From Scortum barcoo (taxonomy: Eukaryota; Chordata; Actinopteri; Centrarchiformes; Terapontidae): a stretch of 64,000 nucleotides of DNA. The notes under the pieces are model-generated. The model searched no databases. It had not been told where the DNA came from and worked only from the letters and a program-made list of their open reading frames with translations. The stretch is from assembly GCA_023238725.1 (NCBI GenBank), contig CM041544.1:4732001-4796000 (forward strand), read 5' to 3'. Of this stretch, positions 36,405 through 47,815 are shown piece after piece (within the stretch, counting starts at the first letter, position 1; each line of letters opens with the position of its first letter). The translations under genes were made by a program, and so were the position numbers.

Positions 36405-36850
36405 TCATGTTGTGTAATACAGAGGAAGGAAGAAGGGAAGAACATCATGTCTGCCCGGTCCCCATGTGGTCGCAGTGGGATGAAGGGGGAGGAGGGTTGT
36501 GTTTTTGAGGTGACACATGGTTTTTCTCAGCGCAGACAGATCAACATCTCCCTGGCCTTCTCGAGTCTCCAGGCGAACAGCTGAGACTGGCCTCCTTTCC
36601 GGAGCTCCGTCTTCGCCTGTCTCGCCCTTCCCCACTGCCCCCTCATCGTGATTTGTGTTTGATCTCAAATTTGCAGCTCGCCTTGTTAGAGCAAATGGAG
36701 GAACTTGTGACCTTGGAATTACAATGCTCCAACTGTGCTCCAGGTGCGTTTGAAGGAGTACTAAGGGGGCTGCTAACCCTGAAAGAATTTTTATTAATCT
36801 AGGGAGATCTATAGCCACATGATGTTCCTGTGACGCTACCATTTCCAATT
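36405..36850. promoter_or_regulatory. candidate conserved non-coding element
   Basis: A GC-balanced, repeat-free block. The minus strand has a 147-codon open frame here, but its translation shows no domain and no splice context, and the opposite strand is similarly open, so I favour a non-coding conserved block. The TTTGATCTCAAATTTGCAG stretch and the surrounding sequence look constrained by eye. Confidence 0.3.
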
Positions 36851-38030
36851 TCTGCTACCATTTCCAAAAATATGCACAGAAAGAAAGATGGGAATAATGT
36901 GGCAAAGATCACATTATCAAAGGCTTTCATATTTTTGGAGAAGTAAAAATACATTTTAGACATCAACATAAATTAGGTCTTAATTTGCATGTACCTCCAA
37001 AATACTCAAACTGATACCCATCCACTATTTTTCTTATCACCATAACTAACTATTTTTACTATATGTAAAATATATGTGATTATTAAATGTCTTATATAAT
37101 AATATAAGATAGAACAAGACTATTTCAGTGTGACAGAAATCTCCTCAATAATCATGTAGAAGTTGCAGATTTTTCAGTCAGCTTCAAAACCTTGAGATGC
37201 CAGTCTATAAAACAAGAAGTACACCATATGCTTACAGGGGAAACATATGCTCATACATGAAAAATACATCCATGTATTTTTACATGTGCACAGGCATGAA
37301 CAGGCACATACGCAGACCTGCACACAGCAAGGGGAGGGGGATAAATCTGGTTGACTTTCTTAGAAGTGTCTCTGACCTGAGACATGCACCAGGGGCATCC
37401 AGTCTGAATTTCCAGCGGCGCTGAAGGCCCCAACAGACAGCCAGCTGCTCCATCACACTCCTCACCTTAGGCCATGCTCATTTAGCCACACTGAGCTTCT
37501 CCAAGCAGCCACATGGGGAGCTAACATCCCTCTAATCAGTGTTTTCACCTTTACTGCCCTGGCTCCGACCCGACCACAGAGATAAGTCTTTATTTTGAGA
37601 AGAAAGTTCAGATATTAGTGATAGCTTTCCTTAAGTCTTCACCTCACCGACCCACTTGCAAGGCCAATCATTACAAACTCATGCTGTGCAGCCAAACTTT
37701 GGTCAGACCTGTAGATCTTTATTTGAAGTGAAGCTTCAAAAAAAAAAAAGAATACCAAATGTGTCAGTGAAGAGACACAAAGTCTAAAAAATGGTAAGAA
37801 ACCGCGTGTTTAGTTCAATCTGGACAGAAAAGTAATCTAAGTCCTGTTCCAGTCCTGTTATTCTAACCACAGCAGATCCACCTGATACCCGTCTGCACAT
37901 ATGTGGTACAGATTACTGTGGGACACTGTACAAAGTGTCCAGATGTTATAAAATGTAGTCAGAAAATATAGTGAAAATAAATATCAGATATAAGGTATGA
38001 CAGGTACTCAATATTAAAGGACTTGGATGA
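36851..38030. other. intergenic, nothing firm
   Basis: AT-rich, with a GC-richer stretch at 37300-37560 that lacks coding signs. Confidence 0.45.
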
Positions 38031-38039
38031 GGTAACTGA

Positions 38040-38185
38040 GTGTCATCTGTTTCTGAGTCTTTATGGTAAGCTAAGCTAACTGACTGCTGACTGTAGCTTT
38101 ATATTAACCGTACAAATATCAGAGTATTATTAATCTTTTCTTCCAACTTTCATCAAGAAGCAATAAGCATATTTCCCAAAATTTA
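38040..38185. repeat. fragment of dispersed fish repeat (TAAGCTAAGCTAAC type)
   Basis: TTTATGGTAAGCTAAGCTAACTG followed by CTGTAGCTTTATATTAACC and TTCATCAAGAAGCAATAAGC. This is the right half of the repeat seen as a foldback at 40.97-41.23 kb. Confidence 0.6.
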
Positions 38186-39110
38186 AAGATAAATTTGTGC
38201 TGTATTACATATAGCCTATGCCTCATTTTCCTGTGACTCCTTTTGTACTCGGGAAGGCAATCTATATCTAGTGTAGGAATTGCAGACTTTGCCAAAATAA
38301 ATAAAAACGACTACATAGAAAGATCATTTCGGATGTAAATATGTTGGCTATAGAAATTATAAATTAAAAATGATCATTTTAAAGGGTTAACAACTTCATT
38401 TTACTAACAATCAAACTCACTGTATACTTTTTAATCATTACGTCTTGGCCATGCCTGAAAATCCAGCAAAGGATTTTTTTGTGCACATAATTCTGCCACG
38501 CAGTAGCATGTAGCATATACCTGCTCTATACAAAAGAGGGATAACAAGAGGTAAGACATAACTAACTTTTTTTCTCATAATAGGAAGTGATCCGACATTT
38601 GCAGACATGCCCCTGGAGAGTAGTTTGGAAAGGTCAAGTCACTGTAACACCAGTGGAGGCCTGCCCGTGTGAGTGTCACATTACACCAAATGAACAGCAT
38701 AATGCTGTGCTCCCTGATTCAGCACAGTGCTAAAAGGTTACAACAAATGAACACTTTAACACCAGAGCCATTTATCTGTATGATCTTAAAGGTTGCTGCA
38801 GCTTCATGGGACTGTTGCATATTAATAGTATGTGCAGGGAACGTCTGGCTTTGTGTACAATTACAAAAGAGTAATTAGCATTTATATAGGTTCCAAGTGT
38901 GGTTAGGATAACTACAGGAGGGGTAAAGGCTGAGGTCTGATTACCACGACACGTGTGACTTAATGAGAGCATTCAGTTATATCCCACTTTGCTATTATGC
39001 CATTTTCCCCTACAATTAACATACGTTGGTGAATGCTGGAGGAAAGAATTTGAACTTTCACAGCTTTTCATTTCTTATATGAAAGACATAATAATAAAAA
39101 GTAATAATAA
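38186..39110. other. intergenic, nothing recognised
   Basis: AT-rich unique sequence. Confidence 0.5.
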
Positions 39111-39119
39111 TAATATGAA

Positions 39120-39740
39120 ATGTAGTTCCTGAGGTTGTGATTTACACTCCGGTCTGCACACGTGGCAATATCAGATTGTTTCCAGCTGCCTGTACGCTCG
39201 ATTTCATCTTCTCCAGCTTGACCAATACACTAATGGCTGGATAAATGCCAGTCCATTTCCTTTACCTGCGTATTCCTAGAAAGGCGCTGACAATTATCAT
39301 TCGTCTCCTGATGGGGGGTTGTCTGGGCCTCTCATGTGGCAGATAAGAGAGTAGGCAAATAAACTGGGAGAGAGAAACGTGTAATGCCATTTGGCGGACT
39401 GGCATATGAGGAAAGGTCCCAGAATGAGTGTCATCAAAACAAGTCGCCAAAATCGTATTCTGTCACCTCCCCCCCTTTCCAGACCAGACACACACACAGT
39501 CAGGCCCATGGCTGTTTGATCTCTAAAAGGTCCACAGAGTGGGAAGAAATTAGCAGAGGCTGAAGGTGCAGAAATGATACTGACACTCTGTCATAGGTCA
39601 TCTCTGCTTCACATAACGGAGGCCTGCAAAGTCAATAGGTGTTCATTCAAAGGGAGAGAAATCAGAGTGAGGAGTACAAAGCAAATTTGATTTGAACGAC
39701 TCTCTCCGGTTGATCTGCAGAGGCTGAGCGAGTTGAAGTC
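39120..39740. promoter_or_regulatory. candidate conserved non-coding element
   Basis: Repeat-free, complex sequence with CAATACACTAATGGC, GACAATTATCATTCG, GGCAAATAAACTGGG and GTGTAATGCCATTTGGC. It is open in short frames on the minus strand only by chance. Regulatory function is inferred from its contrast with the flanks. Confidence 0.35.
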
Positions 39741-40759
39741 TCCAGAAAGTTTCAGACTCAGGATAGATAGCGAGTTACGTTGTGACAATATCAGAGAAAC
39801 TGGCTTGTTTTCACGTCAGTGTGAGTCACTCGGTACACATGCTGTCTCTCAGACTTACGATCTGTAACCAATTTCATTTATCATTTACCTAAGTTCATTT
39901 ATCAAGTGTCATTCCTCTTATCCTCTGTTCTTCACACATGTTAAATGATAACCAAAATCATGTGGATATATTTCAAATGACCACATCAACTCAAATATGA
40001 GATATTTCTCATGAAAAAAGTAAAAAATTAAATTGTTCCATTATAGGAAAATATAAAATCTCACCTTTGTGCAGCTTGCTGGTCAAAATAATTTTCTCTG
40101 GCTCTTCCTCTGTCTTTTTGAGCCAGCCTGTTTCTGTGATGAAGCCATAAGAGTACACTTTTGACTCATTTTCACTCATCCAGAATGTATTTCCTTTGAA
40201 ACACATGAGAGGAGCCATCAGAAATTCTTAGTAATGACTGCCTCCAGAAGAGACACTACAAACAGTTTGAACTGTCTGGCTGAGCAACATAAAGGCCGAA
40301 ATAACCGATAATGCAACACTTTTTGGAAGAGCAGGTATTCTCTCGATTCAAACAGAATATCTGATGTTGTGAATGCGTAAAATGTGTGTAATATGAACCT
40401 TGCCTTTGTAAACATAATTTCCAGAAAATAATATCATCTTGTATTTTCACCACATGAAACCTAAATGGTGTTTCAAAGCAGTCTCCACACTGCCTGGCAC
40501 AAAACTGAGCAAATACTGGATCTCTGCATTCATTTTTAAGACAAAACAACATGTATTCTTAGCAAAAAGTATCCAAATGCTCATGCTAATTTAAATCAGA
40601 TCTCATTTAAATCAGCAAATGTTAAGCCATATTTTATATAGGCAAAGCTTGTTATTCAACACTAATGCCGTTTCATTTGACTTTATCAAATTAAAAAAAA
40701 GGTGTCATCATTCCCTAAAGTATAATCGTCTAAATATCGTATTGGCACAAATATCAGTA

Positions 40760-40905
40760 CCCAGCCCTAGCATTTTTGTTATAAATCTGACTCGAGGACC
40801 TCTAATGACAGACGGTGTGTTGTGCTGATTTTAAAGCCCCTTGAGGCAAGTTATGTTATGATATTGGGCTATATAATAAATACAGTCGACTCGACTTGAG
40901 GGATA
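40760..40905 (+). mobile_element. short copy of the dispersed teleost 3'-tail repeat
   Basis: GAGGACCTCTAATGACAGACG, TAAAGCCCCTTGAGGCAAGT and ATTGGGCTATATAATAAATA parallel the tail of the element at 20440-20990, in the same orientation. Confidence 0.55.
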
Positions 40906-40972
40906 GATTAACATTTTGGGAAGTACGCTTATTTGACAAAATCGATGCCACTTACTGTCTGTCAAACTGCAG

Positions 40973-41225
40973 CTGGTTAGCTTAACTTAGCTTAGCATGG
41001 CAAAGAGATAGGACACAGGGGAAACATGTAACCTCTGTCTGAGGGTAACAAATCTGCCTACAAGTTTAAGGTTTTTGTAGGAAGTACACAAGCAAGATAA
41101 AACTTTTTCATTAGTGAGCTTTAGAGGTGTCAGTAGGTGGATTTTGTTGTTACTTTTGGACAGAACCAGGCTAGCTGTTTCCCTCTGCTTTCCAGTCTTT
41201 GTGCTAAGCTAAGCTAAGCGACTGC
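40973..41225. repeat. foldback form of a dispersed fish repeat
   Basis: The left arm (about 40973-41062) carries GGTTAGCTTAACTTAGCTTA, ACAGGGGAAACATG and GGTAACAAATCTGCCTAC. The right arm (about 41129-41225) carries their inverted counterparts GTAGGTGGATTTTGTTGTTAC, GCTAGCTGTTTCCCTC and GTGCTAAGCTAAGCTAAGC. The sequence could form a long imperfect stem. I recognise both halves from teleost genomes. Confidence 0.75.
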
Positions 41226-41983
41226 TTGAGCTTCATATACACAGCACAGGTGGCATTGATTGGCAGGTTTGTTTCTATATACTATTTCTGTAATGTAATA
41301 AAATCACACTAATACATAATAATGATTTAAGTCTTTATTTGTGCATTATAAATTCCCTGAAAGTTGCTAAAACTGCTACATTTCAAGAAGAAAACAACCT
41401 CAGTGTCCTCCGTATCTTGGCCACGGCCCTGATGATAATTTACCTTATCATCAAAAACCCATGTAGGAGGAACACACACACACACACATATATGCTTGGG
41501 TGATAAATTCAATTAACTTTGTGCTGAGTCTTTCAGGTTACATGATCAATTGGATCAAAATAAACCAAACATTACTCATCTAACTCTTAATTCTTTGAGC
41601 ATTTTCCCACCTTTTGTCCCCCTTTTAAAGTTTTACCATTAATCTTGCTCTAACTGTATTTTCAGATAGGCCTTTTCTATGGGTAAAAATAGAAGGTCAC
41701 GGAGGAGATACATAAATCCTCGACAGCGAGGCTTCGACACTTTCTGGCTTTTTTTTTCAAGCTCAAGACTTTCCTGTTTTGAAATACACTGTTATTGAAG
41801 TTCTTGGGAGTTGTGTGAGATTTCATAGAAAATAAGTTATGATTTGGACTGAAGAATCCAAACCAGATTATTTCTCAATCGTGGACATTTCCTGCATATC
41901 CCTGAAATGTAAATTCTCTGTTTCCAGTGTTAAGAGTAATTCCTTTTCAACAGCTTTTCCAGCACATGCTGACAGGTTGTGTG
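41226..41983. other. intergenic, nothing recognised
   Basis: Contains a short (CA) run near 41472-41487; otherwise unique AT-rich sequence. Confidence 0.5.
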
Positions 41984-42115
41984 CAGTACGTTAATTATAC
42001 AACAATAGCACCTCAGAGGACACATTTAACACACAGCTGCTGATTATCAGATCAGCCTTTACTAATTTCAAATCAGTAGGCCTAAAATAAATACCTGTTG
42101 ATGACCTGCAATTAC

Positions 42116-43061
42116 GTTTCAATGGCAACCATGGCGGCGCATGTACACGCAACAGCTTGGTGCTCCCGGCTTTTCTTTTTCTTTGTGTTTTTGGTGATCT
42201 TTCGGTCGCCTGCAGCAGCAGTTGCAGTTGTGTGGTGGGGCTGGACTGTTGGAGATTGGAGAGAGTGCGCACCTGCTGAGCGTTTCCGGGGCTGGATTTT
42301 GTACCGCCGGAGACCACCAAGGCTTTCACAATTCCCCCTGTGTTGACAAGGAGACGGAGGAAGGCGTCGTAAACAAAAGCGGGGCAAGAGGGGCGGCCTG
42401 CGTTGCTAGGCTACAAGCTAACCCACACAGACTGGCTCTTCCCAGTCTCTTCCTCACAAACACCAGGTCACTCGTCAACAAAATGGACGAGATGAATCTG
42501 AGGATCGTCTCTGCAAAGATCGACTGTGTGGCAGCTGTGTGGCGATCGTTACCGAGACCTGGCTGGATAACAACATCCCAGACACGGCAGTGGAGCTAGC
42601 GGGGCGCTCTCTTCTCCGGGCGGACAGGACTGCAGCCTCAGAGAAACACAGAGGTGGAGGTTTGGCTCTGTACATTCATAACGCCAGAACATACTGTTCT
42701 CCTGATCTGGAATATCTGGCAGTGAAATGCAGACCATTTAAGACAGTTAGAGAGCTCTGTTATATCCTGATTGTAGCCGTCTACATATCACTGCAAGCTA
42801 ATGCTAAATTAGCACTGGAGGAGCTGTACTGCATGATCAGTCTGCAGATGAACAACAATCCAGAGGCGGCTGTGATCGTGGCCGGAGACTTTAACCACGT
42901 CGAGTTAAAGGCAGTTTTCCCCAAATTCCATCGACCCACCCCCCCATTGTACATTGCTGCTACATATTACATATTTTTACATAAATTTGTGTTTAAAGCT
43001 GGAAGTCACCAATCTTAATTTCGTTATGTGAAAACATGATGACAAAGATTCCTGATTCTTG
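42116..43061 (+). mobile_element. internally deleted non-LTR retrotransposon (LINE) with 5-bp target duplication
   Basis: 946 bp flanked by ATTAC at 42111-42115 and 43062-43066; the intact ATTAC site survives at 45042-45046 in the paralogous copy. A GC-rich 5' part leads into ORF2-type endonuclease sequence. The 3' part ends with CCAATCTTAATTTCGTTATG and a GATTCCTGATTCTTG tail, typical of LINE 3' ends. The whole reverse-transcriptase region is absent: the endonuclease stops after PKFHR and passes straight into 3' UTR. The exact LINE clade was not determined. Confidence 0.88.
42436..43016 (+). pseudogene. LINE AP-endonuclease fragment
   Basis: LPSLFLTNTRSLVNKMDEMN, then after a frame change near 42535 VTETWLDNNIPDTAVELAGR, GGGLALYIHN, YCSPDLEYLAVKCRPF and VIVAGDFNHVELK. 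The TETWL and GDFNH motifs are the catalytic landmarks of the apurinic/apyrimidinic endonuclease domain of LINE ORF2, which nicks target DNA for reverse transcription. The frameshift and the deletion of all sequence after PKFH make it non-functional. Confidence 0.88.
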
Positions 43062-43092
43062 ATTACACAGCTCTTCTCTCAGACTGGCCCTG

Positions 43093-44926
43093 TCTTTCAT
43101 TACAAGTCTGTAATTGATTTTTATTGTTGCATTACACATCTCTTAGGACTGTCACATATTTTGCAAGGTTAAACATGCGAACAGTGACACCCACACATGG
43201 TGTGCATGTCCACAGCATGCATCACCCCCCTTTTAAATGGTTTCACTTTGCGTTTAATGACATTTCTGTCTAAAGAAAGGTAACCCAGGAGGGATTGCTG
43301 CGGGGATTTGTTTGTAATCAGTTTTTGTCCTCGTGACTTGGGGGTAATGCAGTTCGCGGTAAGCCCTGCAGATGGTCTGCTGCTTTTAGTTTCCTGAGCA
43401 AACCATATAGGGGAGCCTCAGGAACAATCTGCGTAAGACCTTTTACTATGTCGTTACTCAAAACTTGGTTTAGAGCTGCGTTCCTGGAAAAGTGCAGAGC
43501 TGTAAGAAGAATGGCAGAGGTAATCTTGCCGAGTCCACAGAGGCTGGTAGGAAGTATCGATCTGCCTGATTTTGATTTCACAAAGGAACATCATATCTGT
43601 CATGTAGGATTAATCTGCCTCTGGAGGGAAATTGGTGGACTCACACATCTGCAACTTTTAACATGTGTGACATGTGTAACATGTGTGACATTTTGTAGTG
43701 GTTGCTAGGGAACCCAAAGTGTGTGTGTGTATGTGCACGTGCACATGCATGCATGTGTGTGTGTGTGTGTGCGTGTGTTCATCTGACAAATGAGGATGTA
43801 CCTGAGCTCACTTTTATACACTAATTGTCGTCTCCCTCCATTCATTTCTAATGACCGGTCATTTTTGACCGGGAACACCAAGAGTGTACAAAAGTTGAAT
43901 AAAACACAAAAATTGTATTTAAATCAATACAGTTTATTTTGTGTGTTGAAATCCTCTTTGTGGAACAAAGTCATGGAATCTAAGGTCAGTCTGATCAAAT
44001 TAACTACATTTTTCAGAGATAAAACTTTTAAATCGGTCAAATTTGACTGTAAATAAAGTCTGTAAATAAATGAGACCGGTGATGAAGCCACTGGTACCTG
44101 CAGGCATTTTTTTGCAGTTTTCCAGTACTTGAGCCCCATTTCCTGTAAGCCCTGATGCTTTTTGTGAAGAGGACGTTGTTGTTTATCCCGTCAGACTCAA
44201 TGGCGTCACTTCTTGTGTTTGCTTTTTGCTTGTCTTTGGGAAAATACAGACATATCTTATCTCATCTTAACCCATAATAACACATTATCATTTATTTGGT
44301 AATAATATTTGCTCCTCCTGATTAATAATATCAGCTCCTTACCTACTGGTTCCTGCTGAAGATGTCAAATTTTAAAAACAGATCAAATGTATATATTTTT
44401 TTACTTTTTAAAAAAGGCATAAAAAGCTGGGGACTGTAGTTTTTTAGCAAACCATACTTACACAGGAGTATATTTTTGGGAGATATTTTAAGCAATAGAC
44501 TAGTACATGTTTAGTCTTCTTTGTCCGGGGTGATTTCAGGCTTTTTTAATGAGGTGCACAAGGGGGGAGAGTGAGTGATAATCAAGGGGGGCCCATGGGA
44601 AATCAGAAAATACTATCAGAAATTGGCGAAGGAAACCTCAGGCACAGGGCTCTTGTGTAGGATCCTATGCCTTAATACAGGTGATGCAATCCTTTTGTAC
44701 TGAATGACTGTTTTTCACAAAATCTAAAATAAAATTTAAGATAAATAATAAACTAGAGTAATAAAATAAACAAAGACCTTAAAATGCTATACAAATAAAA
44801 TATATACCATAAACTATAAATATAAATTAAGTATTATAAAACTAACAGATATATACAATACAATAAAATATATACAATAGAAGTGAGGTTGTTATTAAAA
44901 AGTAGTGGTGCTGTGGACAGAGTTCA
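43093..44926. other. intergenic stretch with simple repeats
   Basis: Includes a short ACATGTGTGAC/ACATGTGTAAC tandem near 43660-43692, an alternating purine-pyrimidine GT/GCAC run at 43718-43782, and a 14-bp palindrome (AATGACCGGTCATT) near 43850 beside GACCGGG, possibly part of an old DNA transposon. No gene recognised. Confidence 0.5.
43718..43782. repeat. alternating purine-pyrimidine (GT)n/GCAC tract
   Basis: GTGTGTGTGTATGTGCACG, then GCATGCATG and a further GT run. This is Z-DNA-prone composition. Confidence 0.85.
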
Positions 44927-45072
44927 CAGTAGGTTAATAACACAACAATAGCACCTCGGAGGACACATTTAACACACAGCTGCTGATTATCACTAATTTC
45001 AAATCAGCAGGACTAAAATCAATACCTGTTGATGACCTGCAATTACACAGATCTTCTCTTAGACTGGTCTGA
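44927..45072. repeat. duplicated segment, copy 2 (empty site)
   Basis: The uninterrupted paralogue of copy 1 at 41984-43092. It lacks the LINE and carries a small internal deletion after CTGATTATCA. It defines the pre-insertion site. Confidence 0.85.
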
Positions 45073-45179
45073 TCAAAAACATCACAATGACATGAATTAT
45101 TTAAATGTTAACACCTGTGACTGAGTTAGATTCACTCCTGGTGGATTTGATCACAACATCCGATTTAGACGTGTGCGCC

Positions 45180-47095
45180 TTTTTCACTCACGTCTGTTGG
45201 TAAAAGGAGAGGACGGCAAAGAACCTGTGTGGATTATATGGCTTAAACAAGGTAAGAACTGAATATATTTACTTCTACAGGATGGTAATGGCTGTATGAA
45301 ATTGTGTTAACATATCATGGGGTGTGAAGTGACTCAATTATCATTGATGCTGGTTGAGACAAGCTGTTAATTACATTCACGTTTGCTGGCAACAAGTGGT
45401 TGCTTAAAACAAAGTTTGAGTGGCAACTTATTTATCCGGCCAAATATCAAGTGTTAAGCTAAGATAATTGTGTTTAAATGTACTAAGGTGACCAGACGTT
45501 TTTATTAGTGAAATAATGTTCAGTGCTTCAAATTTAAAACTGCGCAAAAAAGTGGGGGAAGGGTGGTGGCGTTGCCGTCGTAGTAAAATTGTAGCCTTTT
45601 TCAGACAACTTCCGTTTAATCAGGCACGGACATCACCCAGTTATACTCATTCACACAAACACAACTACACATTGTCTGTGATATAGGCTACGTGTTAACA
45701 CTCACTGAAAATATACCGTTTGAATCAGGCAACGGTAAGGCGCATGCAACAGGCAGAAGTGAAAACTTGAGAGTTGAAAACTTGAGTGTTTTTAGTCATG
45801 CTGCAGCTTGGATGACCACCTTCGGAGAAGAGATAACCATATCTCAGTGGTTACAACCATACATCCTTGCTGTCGGTTGAACCAGGAACAGGATTGACAC
45901 TTTCTACATTGTTGTGGACAAGCAGCTCATTCCCTGGCAATCCACTAGCTCGATGAACTGTTTAAATCCCACTATGTGTTCAACCTGTCGTACGATGAGT
46001 AGCTGGGCCAGCTCTTCACCTTCGTGCAAACAAACTTAAAAGTGTTTCATTTGTCAAGCTGTGCATGTTCCCTGCCATCTAAGACTTGATCACAGTTTTT
46101 ATCCTAGCACCAGGTTTAAGTTAGTTTGTGCACAAGATCGTTGTAGGCATCAGTTTTCAACATATTCAGGTTTAAAAAAACATTTAATTAGTTATCACGA
46201 GAAGGATTCTTGTCAAAGTGGAGACGCAGCAAGGCCAGAGTCATTTCAAACTAATTTCCACATGCTCCACAAGATACCTCAGAAGTTGCTGGAACATATG
46301 TCATGCAGTACTCTGTATTTTGTCCTCAGAAATCTGCCACCAAAATTTAACTCTGCCTTGATGAATATTCATTTGGTTGCATTGTTTCACACTGAGGCTT
46401 TAAAAAAGATATGGCTTTGATCCTATTCTAGAGCCAGTGATTAATGACATCAAAACACTTGAGAGTTGTGGTCTTGATTTGCCTTTTTCTGCTGAATAAG
46501 TCCACGGCACTATATGTTAGATAACTGGGGACAATTTAGGGATGCACGCAATTCTGGGATCTACAGAATCTTTCAATGGATGTTATTTTTATTTTGGGAG
46601 ACATCACATTCAAAATGTATTGAGTATGGACCTATTAAATCTATTAATGTGGACAATGATGCCTATGGCGATGTGTTGGCTCGAGCTTTGCATGTTGAGT
46701 CTGTATCGCAAGACATCCATGCAACTAACTGGGTTACAATCAGTGGGACAGAGTAAAGGGCAGGATTAATAATTTGCAGTGAGATTGAACATGAAATGCC
46801 TTGTGTTTTGCAGAATAGAAAAAAATAATTGTTGTTGACAGTGTTATCTGCTTCCTTGTAAACAAGCTTGTGGTTGACCATTTCAATCAACATTTTCATG
46901 CTTACAAAGTATTTGAAAGTAATGACAAAGATGTTGTTAAAGCAGACAGTCCTGTGATTTACAAAGTGCTTATGGTGGACATGAGAGCCAATATATTGTG
47001 CCATTATTTTCTTTGTAAATGTTTAAGTTGTGCCTGATCTTATTATTGTGCTAATTCCTATGTTGCTGGGAAGTTATTTATTTTTTGAATAAAAA
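45180..47095 (+). pseudogene. second degenerate copy of the zinc-finger/transposase-like teleost family
   Basis: A possible first exon ends AAG|GTAAGA near 45251. The coding remnant begins about 46061 with a C2H2-like finger (VCAQDRCRHQFSTYSGLKKH). Then come YFVLRNLPPKFNSALMNIHL, which corresponds to WVLSNLPPGSHSSLSS of the 33 kb copy, a frame change, DPILEPVINDIKTLESCGLD, two stops, ITGDNLGMHAILG, and later SLYRKTSMQLTGLQ. A 3' segment with DHFNQHFHAYKVFES follows, and an AATAAA lies near 47089. The order fits the multicopy family recalled for the 33 kb copy. Multiple frameshifts, stops and missing internal sequence make it a pseudogene. The orientation is opposite to the 31-35 kb remnants. 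Confidence 0.55.
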
Positions 47096-47269
47096 AAGAT
47101 AAAATGTTTGTTTGAATGATTTTATTACTTGATCACTGTTGCTGGTCAACACATTTGAACTTATGATGTAACAGTAAAGAGAGTGTGTGTTGTGTATGTT
47201 AACTTTCTGTAGCCTTGCAGGTGACTACAAAAATTTTCAGATTTGGTGACTTGTATTTTAGGCTAGTAA

Positions 47270-47590
47270 ACACACAATTGCACTTTTAATGTATTGTAAA
47301 ACAAAACAATGAATGTTAATTAACACACTAGTGAAAGGAAATAACACGATTTTAGGGTTAAAAATACACTTTAATGCGTCGTAAAATAACACGATGTATG
47401 TTAAAAATTAACACTCACAGTGAAAGAGAAAAACACAATTTCTAGTTAAAAGTGCACTTATGAGGTGTCATAAAACAACACCAAGGGTGTCAAATATTTA
47501 ACCCAATAAAGAGTTAAAATATTAACACTGTTCAAAGTGTAAATTTAACACTGTGTGAGTTGAATTAACACCCTAGATTTTGCTGTGTGA
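47270..47590. repeat. degenerate minisatellite, about 87-bp unit, ending in a TAACAC-rich block
   Basis: Three diverged units start at CACTTTTAATG (about 47281), CACTTTAATGCG (about 47367) and CACTTATGAGG (about 47455), each with TTAACAC or AACACGA words. The tail (TTTAACACTGTGTGAGTTGAA, then TTAACACCCTAG) resembles the end of a fish DNA element. Confidence 0.6.
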
Positions 47591-47619
47591 GCTCTGTCTG
47601 AGGCCTCTCTCTATAGCTC

Positions 47620-47815
47620 ATCAACAAAGCAGTCTTTTGTGCGCCTCCAACCACAGTGTGTCACTGTGTGTGAATGAGTATGAAATTAGATGCTGATTAG
47701 AAGCTTCTGCCGTCAGTGTATGAATGTGCGGGTGAATGACATGTATTGTAAAGCAGTTTGAGTGGCTGCAAATCCATTTACAAATTACCATTTAGACATT
47801 TAGACAGACTCCAGC
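47620..47815 (+). mobile_element. dispersed teleost repeat 3' tail
   Basis: GTGTGTGAATGAGTATGAAAT, GAATGTGCGGGTGAATGACA and TTGTAAAGCAGTTTGAGTGG followed by a tract of AAATCCATTTACAAATTACCATTTA. The tail is typical of a common fish retroelement 3' end. A related tail occurs near 58570-58680. Confidence 0.5.

Larger units (their letters stand above)
41984..43092. repeat. duplicated segment, copy 1 (interrupted by a LINE)
   Basis: 41984-42115 and 43062-43092 are closely similar, in order, to 44927-45072. The shared CAACAATAGCACCTC and TGATGACCTGCAATTAC blocks mark the left part and CTTCTCT-AGACTGG the right part. Copy 1 is split by a retroelement; copy 2 is not. Confidence 0.85.

Noticed and set aside
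36405..36848. 147-codon minus-strand open frame
   Set aside because: No recognisable domain, no splice context, no homologue known to me; more likely a conserved non-coding or chance frame.
47270..47590. CRISPR-like array
   Set aside because: Units are diverged tandem copies without constant repeats and unique spacers, and the genome is vertebrate.
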